The notes under the pieces were generated by a model that saw nothing but the letters and a program-made list of their open reading frames with translations, was not told where the DNA came from and made no database searches. The translations under genes and the position numbers were made by a program. Below, piece after piece: positions 5,951 through 13,261 of a stretch of 15,180 nt of DNA. The stretch spans positions 1 to 15,180 of the forward strand of contig VBAN01000001.1 of NCBI GenBank assembly GCA_005882445.1, read 5' to 3'. Source of the stretch: Candidatus Segetimicrobium genomatis (lineage in GTDB: Bacteria > Sysuimicrobiota > Sysuimicrobiia > Sysuimicrobiales > Segetimicrobiaceae). Each line of letters starts with the position of its first letter. Position 1 is the first letter of the stretch.

Positions 5951-6967
5951 ATGGCATTTACCGTCGTCGTCATCGACCACGACTTTCCGTCCCTCGAGCC
6001 GGAGGAGCGCGTGCTGCGCCCGATGGGCGTTCGGCTCGACGTGCTCAAATCCCGGGACCGGGCCACCCTCAGGTCCGCCCTCGAGCGCGCGGACGCGGTG
6101 ATCAATCAGTACGCCGAGCTCGACGCCGATCTCATCGGCGCGATGACGCGGTGCCTGCTGATCGCCCACTACGGCGTGGGCTACGACTCCATCGACGTGG
6201 CGGCGGCCACCCGCGCGGGGATCTGCGTCGCCAACGTGCCCGACTACGGGACGCAGGAGGTGGCGATCCACGCCGTCTCGCTGCTGCTCGCCGTCCACCG
6301 GCGCCTCCTCCAATACGATACAGCGCTCCGCGAGGGCCGCTGGCTCAAGGGCGCGCAGATCACCCCGCCGATCCCGCGTCTCAAAGGGCTGACCCTGGGC
6401 ATTGTCGGGTTCGGCCGGATCGGGCGGGCCGTGTCCGAACACGCCGGGTCCCTTGGGCTCCACCGCCTGACCTTTGATCCCTACATCAGCAGAACCGCGG
6501 CGAGCGAGGGCGGCGCGGTGCTGGTGGATTACCAGACGCTCCTCCGCCAGTCGGATTTCGTGACCTTGCACACGCCGCTGAGCACGGAGACCCGGCACCT
6601 GCTCGGGCCGTCCGAGATGGCGGTGATGAAGCCGAGCGCGGTGGTGATCAATACGTCCAGAGGGGCCGTCGTGGATACGACGGCGCTGGCGCGGGCCCTG
6701 CATGGCGGCCGGCTCGCCGGCGCGGGGCTCGACGTCTTCGAGCAGGAGCCGCTCCGGACGAACCATCCTCTGCTGACGGCGCCGAATACGGTGCTGACTC
6801 CGCATGTGGCCTGGTACAGCGAGGAGGCCACGCTCACCCTGAAGCGGCGGGTGGCGGAGGAGGTCGCGCGGGCCATCCAGGGGGAGTGGCCCCGGTCGCT
6901 TGTGAACCCCGAGGTCAAGGAAGCGGCCCGCCTCCGGTTGGGATGGAGAGAAGGAGGAGGGACATGA
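5951..6967 (+). CDS. D-isomer-specific 2-hydroxyacid dehydrogenase, CtBP-like
   Basis: An NAD-dependent dehydrogenase of 338 residues that interconverts a D-2-hydroxyacid and a 2-keto acid; the substrate cannot be told. The Rossmann motif GIVGFGRIG is at about 150-158. Asp176 at the end of the next strand predicts NAD over NADP. The catalytic triad is visible: Arg237 (INTSRGAV), Glu266 (DVFEQEP) and His285 (LTPHVAWYSEEA). The HVAWYSEE text is characteristic of the C-terminal-binding-protein-like subgroup. The ATG at 5951 is the only in-frame start after a stop near 5886, and no good ribosome site precedes it. It starts 67 bases after the insertion-sequence end, so its original upstream region may have been replaced. 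Its stop overlaps a short downstream ATG (ATGA). Confidence 0.92.
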   Translation: MAFTVVVIDHDFPSLEPEERVLRPMGVRLDVLKSRDRATLRSALERADAVINQYAELDADLIGAMTRCLLIAHYGVGYDSIDVAAATRAGICVANVPDYGTQEVAIHAVSLLLAVHRRLLQYDTALREGRWLKGAQITPPIPRLKGLTLGIVGFGRIGRAVSEHAGSLGLHRLTFDPYISRTAASEGGAVLVDYQTLLRQSDFVTLHTPLSTETRHLLGPSEMAVMKPSAVVINTSRGAVVDTTALARALHGGRLAGAGLDVFEQEPLRTNHPLLTAPNTVLTPHVAWYSEEATLTLKRRVAEEVARAIQGEWPRSLVNPEVKEAARLRLGWREGGGT

Positions 6968-7020
6968 GTGACCAGGATGTGGCCAGGGCCCCCACCGCAT
7001 GGTGGAGGCCCACTTCCTAA
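6964..7020 (+). CDS. 18-codon ORF overlapping the dehydrogenase stop (possible truncated partner gene)
   Basis: The dehydrogenase ends in ATGA. The overlapping ATG has an excellent ribosome site (GAAGGAGGAGGG) and opens an 18-residue frame (MSDQDVARAPTAWWRPTS). Such coupling normally introduces the next operon gene, so this may be the surviving head of a deleted gene. A strong hairpin lies within it. It resembles no family I know, and the hairpin may be the real functional element. Confidence 0.25.
   Translation: MSDQDVARAPTAWWRPTS
6986..7011 (+). terminator. Strong hairpin after the dehydrogenase (terminator-like, no U-tract)
   Basis: GGGCCCCCACC - GCAT - GGTGGAGGCCC forms an 11-position stem with one mismatch and a 4-base loop, ending 44 bases after the dehydrogenase stop. 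No run of T follows, so it may act as a Rho-assisted or stabilising 3' structure. It also faces the end of the convergent gene at 7061. Confidence 0.5.
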
Positions 7021-7060
7021 CGACTGCCGTCTATGAGCGAACGCCGAACGCGGGCCCGGC

Positions 7061-7531
7061 TTAGATACGCCGCGGCGGCGTGCCCTGATCCGGGGAGCCG
7101 GGTCCCGGCATTCCCGGCATGCCGGGAATCATCGGGCCCGGCATCGGAAATCCTGGGATCTGCGGTCCCTCGTAGGGGTTCATATAATAGAACTCCGGGT
7201 TTCCCCCTCCGGGGGGCATCGGCCCGGGGCGGAGCTGGTACAGTTTCCCCTGGAAGAAGTACAGGATCTTGTCGCACTGCTGGTTTCCCGCGCCGGGGTT
7301 GGGCATCCCGGGTCCCTGGTCCTGGCCCGGATTGGGCACGGGGATGAATTCCTTCGGGTTGAACGGTATCCCCTGAGCGGGCTGGGCCGGCAGGGCGATC
7401 ACCTCGTGGCCGTGCGCCGCTGCGCCGGCCCGCCATCCCCACGCGGCGGCCGCCCCGCCGACGAGGAGGACGGCAGCCACTCCTCCGGTGACGATTCCCA
7501 GGACGAAGATGCGCGCGCCGCGGCCGGTCAT
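7061..7531 (-). CDS. Small membrane-anchored Pro/Gly-rich protein, unknown function
   Basis: No family recognised. From the ATG at 7531 the product has 156 residues: a short basic N-terminus (MTGRGAR), one hydrophobic segment (about 7-29, rich in Val/Ala/Gly), then an extracytoplasmic-looking tail rich in Pro, Gly, Gln, Met and Tyr, ending in PGMPGMPG-type repeats. It contains a single Cys (QQCDKILYFF). I chose 7531 because GGGAG lies eight bases upstream; an in-frame ATG at 7576 would add 15 residues but lacks a clear ribosome site. It is divergent from the gene at 7699. The open frame, coherent signal-anchor and low-complexity tail make a real exported protein likely. Possible roles such as envelope spacer or surface protein are guesses. 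Confidence 0.65.
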   Translation of the reverse strand: MTGRGARIFVLGIVTGGVAAVLLVGGAAAAWGWRAGAAAHGHEVIALPAQPAQGIPFNPKEFIPVPNPGQDQGPGMPNPGAGNQQCDKILYFFQGKLYQLRPGPMPPGGGNPEFYYMNPYEGPQIPGFPMPGPMIPGMPGMPGPGSPDQGTPPRRI

Positions 7532-7650
7532 GGCCCTCGCTCCCTTCGCAAGCCTGTCGATGTTGGCTTTAATCATAACATACCCCGTTTGCACTTTCTC
7601 AGAGACCGCACAAGCCTGCGGCGGGCCCCCAGACGCCGGGCCGGGCGGGC

Positions 7651-7677
7651 TTGGGCAGCGCGGCCGCGTGCTACAAT
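7651..7677 (+). promoter_or_regulatory. Possible promoter for the gene at 7699
   Basis: TACAAT at 7672-7677 is a good -10. TTGGGC at 7651-7656 is a weak -35 with a short 15-base spacer. Transcription would start near 7684, giving a short leader that carries the GAGGTG ribosome site. Confidence 0.35.
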
Positions 7678-7698
7678 GGATGGGTGAGGTGATCGTTC

Positions 7699-8052
7699 GT
7701 GGCATTGCTGATGACCTTTCCGTGCGGGCGCTGTGGGAAGAAGTACAGCGTCTATTATCCGAAGAAGTTCATCGCGTCGGTCTACGGCACCATGACGCCC
7801 GTCCAGGCCGAGCGCGAGGATGCCGAGGAGCTGGCCTCAGGGGCCATCGATGCCGCGAAGCGGCGCGCCGAGACCGACGGCAAGGTCTGGGTCGATGTGA
7901 GTCAGGAGTCCAAAGTGACGTGCACGTGCGGCAAAAACCTCAATCTCAACCTGGCCGACCACCCGCGCGTCCCCCAGCGCAAGGCGGCGGCGGGCACGCG
8001 TCAAACCGGTCTGATCGCCTTCCCCGAGGCGCCGAAGAAGCACCATTCCTAG
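7699..8052 (+). CDS. Small cysteine-motif (zinc-ribbon-like) protein, unknown function
   Basis: A 117-residue protein I cannot place in a family. Cys9-x-x-Cys12 (FPCGRCGKKY) at the N-terminus and Cys75-x-Cys77 (VTCTCGKNLNL) near the C-terminus could together bind one metal ion. Between them lies a helical, Glu/Ala-rich stretch (about 34-58), and the tail is basic (KKHH). The GTG at 7699 is favoured as start because GAGGTGAT lies eight bases upstream; an ATG at 7711 is the alternative and would keep all four Cys. It is divergent from the membrane protein and convergent with the transporter operon, so it is probably a single-gene unit. A role in protein or nucleic-acid binding is only suggested by the Cys pairs. 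Confidence 0.65.
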   Translation: MALLMTFPCGRCGKKYSVYYPKKFIASVYGTMTPVQAEREDAEELASGAIDAAKRRAETDGKVWVDVSQESKVTCTCGKNLNLNLADHPRVPQRKAAAGTRQTGLIAFPEAPKKHHS

Positions 8053-8063
8053 GGCAAGCGTTC

Positions 8064-8097
8064 ACGGCAGGCTGGGTCAGCCTTTCAGGCCTGCCGT
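8064..8097. terminator. Inverted repeat between convergent genes, possible bidirectional terminator
   Basis: ACGGCAGGC (8064-8072) and GCCTGCCGT (8089-8097) are perfect inverse complements with a 16-base spacer. They lie at the junction of the 7699 gene and the end of the permease operon. No T-run follows on either strand, so termination is only plausible. The repeat overlaps the restored 3' end of permease 2. Confidence 0.4.
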
Positions 8098-8129
8098 CGC
8101 AATGCCCCTCACGTAGTAGCGCTGGAACA

Positions 8130-8912
8130 TTAGGAACAGCATGATGGGGACCGCCGCGGCGAGCCGTCGCCCTGCCCGAAGCTCGCGACGGCCACCTGGA
8201 CCACGCGCATATTGGCGTTGTTGGTTGACACGAGCGGCCAAGTGAAGCTCCCCCACATTTCTTGGAAGGTCAGGAGCGTGACAGAGAGCAGCACCGGGCG
8301 GCTCAGCGGAAGCATGATGTGCCAGTAAATGCCCCAGTCGCGGCAGCCGTCAATTCGGGCGGCATCGTCCAGTTCCCGTGGCAGCCCCCGGAAGAACTGG
8401 CGGAGCAGGAAGATGCTGAACGCCCTCGGGACCATCGGGACGATGAGCGCCGCATACGAGTCCACCCAGCCCAACCATCGGACGATCAGGTAGAGGGGGA
8501 CGAGCAGGGCTTCAAAGGGAATGATCATCACGGTCAGCACCAGAAAGAAGAGCGCTTCTCTTCCCGCGAAGCGAATGCGGGCGAGCGCGTAGGCGGCCAT
8601 GGAGCTCACCGCGACATCGAACGCCGCCACGCAACTCGCCACGATGAGTGAGTTGGCCAGATACCGTCCGAATGGCTCATCGCGGAGCAGATGGCGGTAG
8701 CTGTCCAGCGTCGCGTGCAGAGGTACCACGGTCCACAGGCTGAACGGGAAGATGTACTGGAAGATTTCAGCGACCGGCCGGAGCGACGACAGAAACATCC
8801 ACGCCAGCGGAAAGACGAAGATGATGGCGAGCGCCAGCTTCCCTCCGGCGGCCACGTGTGCGAGGAGGCCCGATCGCGGCCGTATGTTTGTCCCGCTCGA
8901 GGTCAAATTCAT
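8130..8912 (-). CDS. ABC sugar-type transporter permease 2 (MalG-like), frameshifted at the C-terminus
   Basis: An inner-membrane subunit of a carbohydrate-uptake-type (CUT1) importer. Several hydrophobic segments are clear (LALAIIFVFPLAWMFL, ALFFLVLTVMIIPFEALLVP and others), and the EAA-type loop that contacts the ATPase is present as ELDDAARIDGCRDWGIYWHI. The frame stops at 8130 after 260 residues with an odd SPRRSPSCCS tail. In the next frame the DNA encodes the expected ending (AAAVPIMLFLMFQRYYVRGI...GLKG) with a stop at 8077-8079. Restoring one base near 8155-8168 gives about 278 residues, the usual MalG length. The ATG at 8912 overlaps permease 1's stop (ATGA), showing translational coupling. 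It is the last gene of the operon. Confidence 0.9.
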   Translation of the reverse strand: MNLTSSGTNIRPRSGLLAHVAAGGKLALAIIFVFPLAWMFLSSLRPVAEIFQYIFPFSLWTVVPLHATLDSYRHLLRDEPFGRYLANSLIVASCVAAFDVAVSSMAAYALARIRFAGREALFFLVLTVMIIPFEALLVPLYLIVRWLGWVDSYAALIVPMVPRAFSIFLLRQFFRGLPRELDDAARIDGCRDWGIYWHIMLPLSRPVLLSVTLLTFQEMWGSFTWPLVSTNNANMRVVQVAVASFGQGDGSPRRSPSCCS

Positions 8913-9784
8913 CCCTGCGATTCCCCGCGGAGCACCCGGAACTGCAGTGTCGCCAGCGTCAGAATGACCACCAGGAGGACAAACGAGAGCGCGGACGCGT
9001 CCCCGAGGTGCACGTAGCGGAACCCCTCGCGAAAGAGATGAAACACGAGCACCATCGTGGCGTTCAGCGGTCCCCCTCTCGTGATCACGTAGACCGGGGT
9101 GAAAATCTTGAAGGCTTCGATCGTGTTGACGACGAGCACGAACAGGGTGATTCGGTGCAGCAGTGGCCAGGTGATGTTCCCGAATTGACGGAGCCCGCCC
9201 GCTCCGTCGACGCCCGCCGCTTCGTACAGCTCGGCGGGGATCTCGTGCAGCCCGCTGAGGTAGATGAGCATCGTGATCCCGGACCACTTCCAGGAGGACA
9301 TGAGGGCGATCAGCGGAAGCGCCTGATGCCGATCCTGGAAAAAGAGCTGGGGCGGCACGTGCGCCAGCGCGAGCAGGCTGTTCATGGGCCCGTTCGGCGC
9401 GGCAAACAGGATCTCCCACAATCCGGCGGCCACGACGTAGGAGACCACCACGGGCATGAAATAGGACGCCCGCAGGAGGGCAATCCAGCGGGTGGAGGGT
9501 TGGACCATGAGGGCCAGGCTCAATCCCACCGCCGTTTGCAGAGGAACCAGCATGAGGGCGTACGCACTCGTGTTGCGCAGCGCCGTCCAAAACACCCGAT
9601 CGGTCGCCAGCGCCGTGTAGTTGGCCAGCCCAACGTACGGCGCCCGCGGGTTGACGAGGTCGTAGTTGTGCAGGCTGACGACGAATGCGTAGATGAGGGG
9701 GATGATCCCAAACGCCAGCAGCCCAAGCACCGCCGGCAGCACGAAGAGGTAGCCGGCGGTCTCCGGGCGCAGACTCCACCTCAC
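8909..9784 (-). CDS. ABC sugar-type transporter permease 1 (MalF/UgpA-like)
   Basis: The partner inner-membrane permease, 291 residues with about six hydrophobic segments. It begins with AGYLFVLPAVLGLLAFGIIPLIYAF, a typical CUT1 first helix, and the EAA loop is IPAELYEAAGVDGAGGLRQF, followed by the family text VVNTIEAFKIFTPVYVITRGGP. The start is a GTG at 9784, the only in-frame option after a stop at 9821-9823, and its ribosome site is poor. An ATG at 9824 opens another frame whose first ~13 residues (MRYRKYLPERTFL) look like a plausible N-terminus, so a fourth indel or a mis-set start is possible. It overlaps permease 2 by four bases and follows the binding protein by 86 bases. No ATPase gene is in the window. 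Confidence 0.92.
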   Translation of the reverse strand: MRWSLRPETAGYLFVLPAVLGLLAFGIIPLIYAFVVSLHNYDLVNPRAPYVGLANYTALATDRVFWTALRNTSAYALMLVPLQTAVGLSLALMVQPSTRWIALLRASYFMPVVVSYVVAAGLWEILFAAPNGPMNSLLALAHVPPQLFFQDRHQALPLIALMSSWKWSGITMLIYLSGLHEIPAELYEAAGVDGAGGLRQFGNITWPLLHRITLFVLVVNTIEAFKIFTPVYVITRGGPLNATMVLVFHLFREGFRYVHLGDASALSFVLLVVILTLATLQFRVLRGESQG

Positions 9785-9870
9785 GGAGGAAGGTGCGCTC
9801 CGGGAGATACTTCCGATACCTCATCCTCCCCTGACGAGAGTCGGCGCCGGGCGCGCGGGCGCCGCGACCG

Positions 9871-11190
9871 TTATTTGTACCGAGCGATTTCCTGATCGAT
9901 CTTGCCCGCCGCTTCGTCGAGCGCGGGCTTCGCCGGGTGCCCCAACTGAATGTCCTTGCTGGCGTCTGTCACGGCATCGTCGACGAAATCGAACGCCGGC
10001 GTACGAGGGCGCGGGACGCCGCAGCGCGCCAACCCATCCCAGAAGACCGACCACGGATACTGCTTGAGATAGGGCAGCTCGGCGTAGGTGGATTTTCTGG
10101 CCGGCAAGTAGCCGGTCGTCTTCACCCACTGCACATGGGCCTCGCGACCGGTGACGGAACTCACGAACTCCCACGCCAGGTCGCGCTGTTTGGTTTGCGC
10201 CGAGATGCCGATGTGGTAGGCTCCCATATTCGTGGCGCAGCGGCGATCCCTGGGAAGGTACGTGACGCCCACCCGAAGGTTATGGAACCGCTGCACGATG
10301 TCTCGCAGCACAAAGGGATTCCCCTGCGTGAACACCGCCTGACCGGTTCCGAAGGTGTCCGGCGTCGGCTGAATCGGGGCAAGCTGGCGCTTTGTGTACA
10401 GATCACCCCAGAACGTAAAAGCCTGAACCGTCGCCGGGCTGTTCAAGTATCCCGTCGCCCGTGTCCCGTCGGGACTCAGGATCTCGCCGCCGGACATCGC
10501 CAGCCATGGCTGAATGACGTAGAGGCCCGGCGGGTAGTACGTCGTGGCGTACGCCCACCGCGTGACCCGGCCCGCCGCCCGCCGCACCACTTTTTCCGCC
10601 ACGTCGAGGAATTGCTCCCGCGTCCACTGCTGATCCAGGGAATGCGGAGGCCGGATCTTGGCTTCGTCCAGCGCATCGACGTTGTAGAGGAGCTCTTCGC
10701 CGGATTGGTGCAGGGGCAGCGCCCAGATCTTGTCCTGATAGGTCATGTCGCCGCGCGGGGCGGGATAGTAATCGTCGAGGTCCGTCTTTGCGACCAGCGG
10801 GTCGAGCGCAACGATCATCTTGCGATACACGTAGTTGGCAATCAATGGGAAGTCCACGAAGAACACGTCGGGGGTCTGATTGCCCGCGTAGGCCGTGTTG
10901 ATCTTCTGGAAGTACTCCCCGTAGGGAAAGGCCTGCACCTGAACTTTGACGCCGGGGTGAGACTGTTCGAAGGCTTTGCCGAACCCGTCCAATGTGTCGT
11001 TGAGGAGCGGCACCGCATACCGCGTGTACCAGAATTGCAGCGTGGTGGACGGGGCCGCCCGCACTCCCTCCGTCCGGATGACCGCCCTCAGCGCGCCCGA
11101 CGCGAGCGCCGCGGCGCTTCCGGCGGCGCCCGCCAGGAGCGTCCGGCGTCCTATGGGTGTCCCGGCACGGCCCACCTTCTGTGCACGCAT
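9871..11190 (-). CDS. ABC transporter extracellular solute-binding protein (family 1, sugar-type), probable Tat or Sec substrate
   Basis: The periplasmic or surface receptor of the importer, 439 residues from the ATG at 11190, which has AAGGGGG eight bases upstream (a GTG at 11241 would add 17 residues). The N-terminus carries a twin-arginine IGRRTLLAG before an Ala-rich hydrophobic stretch (about 18-37), suggesting Tat export. The mature part has the classic family 1 pattern: TLQFWYTRYA, LNDTLDGFGKAFEQSHPGVKVQVQ, YFQKINTAYAGNQTPDVFFVD, WALPLHQSGEELLYNVDAL and the C-terminal DLAWEFVSSVTG region. The ligand cannot be read from sequence; the neighbouring ribosyl hydrolases point to a nucleoside or other ribosylated compound. 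It lies 63 bases after the ADP-ribosylglycohydrolase-like gene in the same operon. Confidence 0.92.
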   Translation of the reverse strand: MRAQKVGRAGTPIGRRTLLAGAAGSAAALASGALRAVIRTEGVRAAPSTTLQFWYTRYAVPLLNDTLDGFGKAFEQSHPGVKVQVQAFPYGEYFQKINTAYAGNQTPDVFFVDFPLIANYVYRKMIVALDPLVAKTDLDDYYPAPRGDMTYQDKIWALPLHQSGEELLYNVDALDEAKIRPPHSLDQQWTREQFLDVAEKVVRRAAGRVTRWAYATTYYPPGLYVIQPWLAMSGGEILSPDGTRATGYLNSPATVQAFTFWGDLYTKRQLAPIQPTPDTFGTGQAVFTQGNPFVLRDIVQRFHNLRVGVTYLPRDRRCATNMGAYHIGISAQTKQRDLAWEFVSSVTGREAHVQWVKTTGYLPARKSTYAELPYLKQYPWSVFWDGLARCGVPRPRTPAFDFVDDAVTDASKDIQLGHPAKPALDEAAGKIDQEIARYK

Positions 11191-11253
11191 CGCCTCAGCC
11201 CCCTTCCCCGCACCTTTCGGGGATGCCCTTGAGATCCGCACGAACTGCTCGCC

Positions 11254-12189
11254 TCACTGACCGAGCAGCGTCCCCAGCTCGCGCTGGCGCGCCTGAGACG
11301 CCTCGAACTCATGCCGCACTGCCGCCAGGAGCCCATCGGCCAGCGTCCGCTGCCTCACCGGATTGTTCGCCTCGACCCGTTCGATCCACTCGTTCGGGAT
11401 GTCCCGGGCTCCGCACAAGGCCCCCGAAACAGATCCCAGGATCGACGCCAGGGTATCGGCGTCCCTGCCGAAATTGACCGCGTAGACGAGGCACGGCTTG
11501 AACCGCCCGTCCCCCAACGCGAACAGCGCGAACATCGCCGGGATCGTCTCTCTGGGTTCAGCGGTGTCGTAAAATCCTTCCGCAGGCTTCGACCCATGCA
11601 GGCCGTTTTGCGGCCACGGGAGGAGCTTCGTCTCGTAGTAGGCCTGACGGAAATCCTCATAGCGTCCCGTGGATCGAGCCAGGGCGACGGTGGCGTCGGG
11701 CCGGGTCGCCTCGGCGACCGCCGCGGCGACCGCGCACGCGGCGTCCCGCGCGTAGCCCTCGTGCACGAGCCCCGCAACGTTGTACGCGTCGAGGGCCGCC
11801 TGCCGCGGATCGCAGGCGTTCACCAGGCCGACCGGAGCGATGCTCATCGCCGTGCTGTTGCTGCCCATGCTCCCTCGCCCCGCTTCTCGAGGGGACGCGT
11901 CCTTCATGAAGACTTTGTGATACGCGTTCACGACCGGCGTGAAGAACCACCCGTCCATGTCGGTCAGCCAGGTGCTCGCCCAGTCGTCGGCGGTCACGCG
12001 TCCGCCGGCCCGGATGATGGCCGAACAGAGCAGGTTACGGAGACGGGTATCGTCGGTGACCTGGCCCGCCGGCGCCCCCGGCTCAAAGCGGGCGGTGGTG
12101 GCGGCGGCCCCGCGGGGCAAGACGGTCTGGACGGTGCCAAACACCGTCTCGATGTGCCGGTAGTGCATCATCTCGGTGACGCCGCCCAC
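11254..12189 (-). CDS. ADP-ribosylglycohydrolase (DraG)-family protein lacking the usual N-terminal helix
   Basis: A member of the dinuclear-metal ADP-ribosyl-acceptor hydrolase family, which cleaves N- or O-glycosidic bonds of ADP-ribose. Metal-site motifs are present: Thr45-Asp46-Asp47-Thr48 in GQVTDDTRLRNL and Asp243/Asp245/Thr246 in GRDADTLASILGSVSGALCGA. The normal beginning of the family, a helix with a GxxxGDALG-type motif, is absent. The frame opens at GTG 12189, whose text VGGVTEMMHYRHIETVFG corresponds to the part just after that helix. An in-frame stop, the TAG of the upstream hydrolase, lies only three bases before the GTG. About 20-25 residues therefore seem to have been lost by deletion or overprinted at the junction. 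No good ribosome site precedes the start. Activity is uncertain; the family assignment is firm. Confidence 0.85.
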   Translation of the reverse strand: MGGVTEMMHYRHIETVFGTVQTVLPRGAAATTARFEPGAPAGQVTDDTRLRNLLCSAIIRAGGRVTADDWASTWLTDMDGWFFTPVVNAYHKVFMKDASPREAGRGSMGSNSTAMSIAPVGLVNACDPRQAALDAYNVAGLVHEGYARDAACAVAAAVAEATRPDATVALARSTGRYEDFRQAYYETKLLPWPQNGLHGSKPAEGFYDTAEPRETIPAMFALFALGDGRFKPCLVYAVNFGRDADTLASILGSVSGALCGARDIPNEWIERVEANNPVRQRTLADGLLAAVRHEFEASQARQRELGTLLGQ

Positions 12190-12192
12190 GGG

Positions 12193-13161
12193 CTACGCGG
12201 GGCGACCAAGTTCCATCACGCGCTCGACGAAGAGGCCCGCGAGCCGCGGCCCATCCACATCGAGACAGACCCTGGCATTGGGCTCTCGCCCGAGCTGCCC
12301 GCGAAAGTCGACGACGGTTTGTCCCTGGCAGACCCCGGAGGTTTCGATCACCACGGGCAGGTGCTCGGACGAAAAGACTTCGGGCAGGATCGCGAACCCC
12401 ATCGCGGGGACGTCGTTGAAGTACACCCGCCCCGTCGCGCCATATTGTGACCAGCGTTTCACGGGGGCGGGCGTCTTCTGATACGCATCCGCGATAAAGC
12501 GACTCATCTCGGCCAGGCGGCGGGCGGGGATCCCTCCGTCTCGCCCGAGGGCGCTCAGTTGAGACTCGGTAAACGACACTTTCTGGCAGACGTCGAGGCC
12601 GATCTGCACGAGTGGAGCGCCGGATTCGTACACCACCGCCGCCGCCCACGGATCGTTGAAGAAATTGGCGGAGGCGACCGGGCTCGCATTGCCCATGGTC
12701 AGGACGGCCCCGCCCATGCAAATGATGCTGTTGACGCGACCGGCCAGCGAGGGGTCGAGTGACAGCGCCAGCGCGACGTTGGTCAGCGGACCGAGGGCCA
12801 TGATGGTGATTGCGCCCGGGTTGCGATTGACGTGCTCGACGATCGCCTCGCTCGCCCCCCCGCCCGCCGCCCCCGTGTCATGGACGGGCCAATCCAAATC
12901 GCCCAATCCGTCGCTGCCGTGGATATGTTTCGCGAACTTCGGCGCCCCCCGCAGGGGCTTGGACGCCCCCGATCGGACAGGAATGGCGCTTCGCGAGGCC
13001 AGCGCCAGCAGCCGCCGCGCATTCACCGTGGCCTGCTCGACGGACACGTTCCCAAACACGGTCGTGATCAGGTCGATCCGCACTTCAGGCGAGGCGAGGG
13101 CGAAGAACAACGCGGCGGCGTCATCGATCCCCGGATCGGTGTCGACAATCAGGTGTTCCAT
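12193..13161 (-). CDS. Inosine-uridine-type nucleoside hydrolase B, variant active site
   Basis: A nucleoside N-ribohydrolase-fold protein of 322 residues that would cleave the N-glycosidic bond of a ribonucleoside or related riboside. The calcium motif DTDPGIDDAAAL is at 7-18, HGSDGLGD at 81-88, MALGPLTNVALAL at 121-133 and ICMGGAV at 147-153. Two departures are visible: the usual ribose-binding AEFN becomes ASAN (164-167, in SPVASANFFNDP), and the catalytic His of the C-terminal HD motif is replaced, giving Asn249-Asp250 (VYFNDVPAM). The ATG at 13161 has GGAGG nine bases upstream; the frame is open back to 13323 but that part is not family-like. It follows hydrolase A by 100 bases, with a small hairpin at 13211-13229. 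Function may differ from that of hydrolase A. Confidence 0.92.
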   Translation of the reverse strand: MEHLIVDTDPGIDDAAALFFALASPEVRIDLITTVFGNVSVEQATVNARRLLALASRSAIPVRSGASKPLRGAPKFAKHIHGSDGLGDLDWPVHDTGAAGGGASEAIVEHVNRNPGAITIMALGPLTNVALALSLDPSLAGRVNSIICMGGAVLTMGNASPVASANFFNDPWAAAVVYESGAPLVQIGLDVCQKVSFTESQLSALGRDGGIPARRLAEMSRFIADAYQKTPAPVKRWSQYGATGRVYFNDVPAMGFAILPEVFSSEHLPVVIETSGVCQGQTVVDFRGQLGREPNARVCLDVDGPRLAGLFVERVMELGRPA

Positions 13162-13261
13162 CTCACAGAGCCTCCTCGGACGAAAGGATGGCGGTGAGCC
13201 GCCGAGCGCGCGTCCCTGTCTTCGGGACGTCTCCGGTCGCGCCCTCCCGCATCCGCCGGGG

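Noticed and set aside
5861..7000. 379-residue minus-strand frame opposite the 2-hydroxyacid dehydrogenase
   Set aside because: Arg/Gly/His-rich antisense shadow; the plus strand has the full catalytic triad and Rossmann motif.
8130..9824. A single 564-residue minus-strand frame spanning both permeases
   Set aside because: Only its last part is permease 2. The first ~300 residues are out of frame with permease 1 and Arg/Pro/Ala-rich, with no membrane character.
9937..11232. 431-residue plus-strand frame opposite the solute-binding protein
   Set aside because: Shadow of a well-supported gene; Arg/Gly/Val-rich with no recognisable domain.
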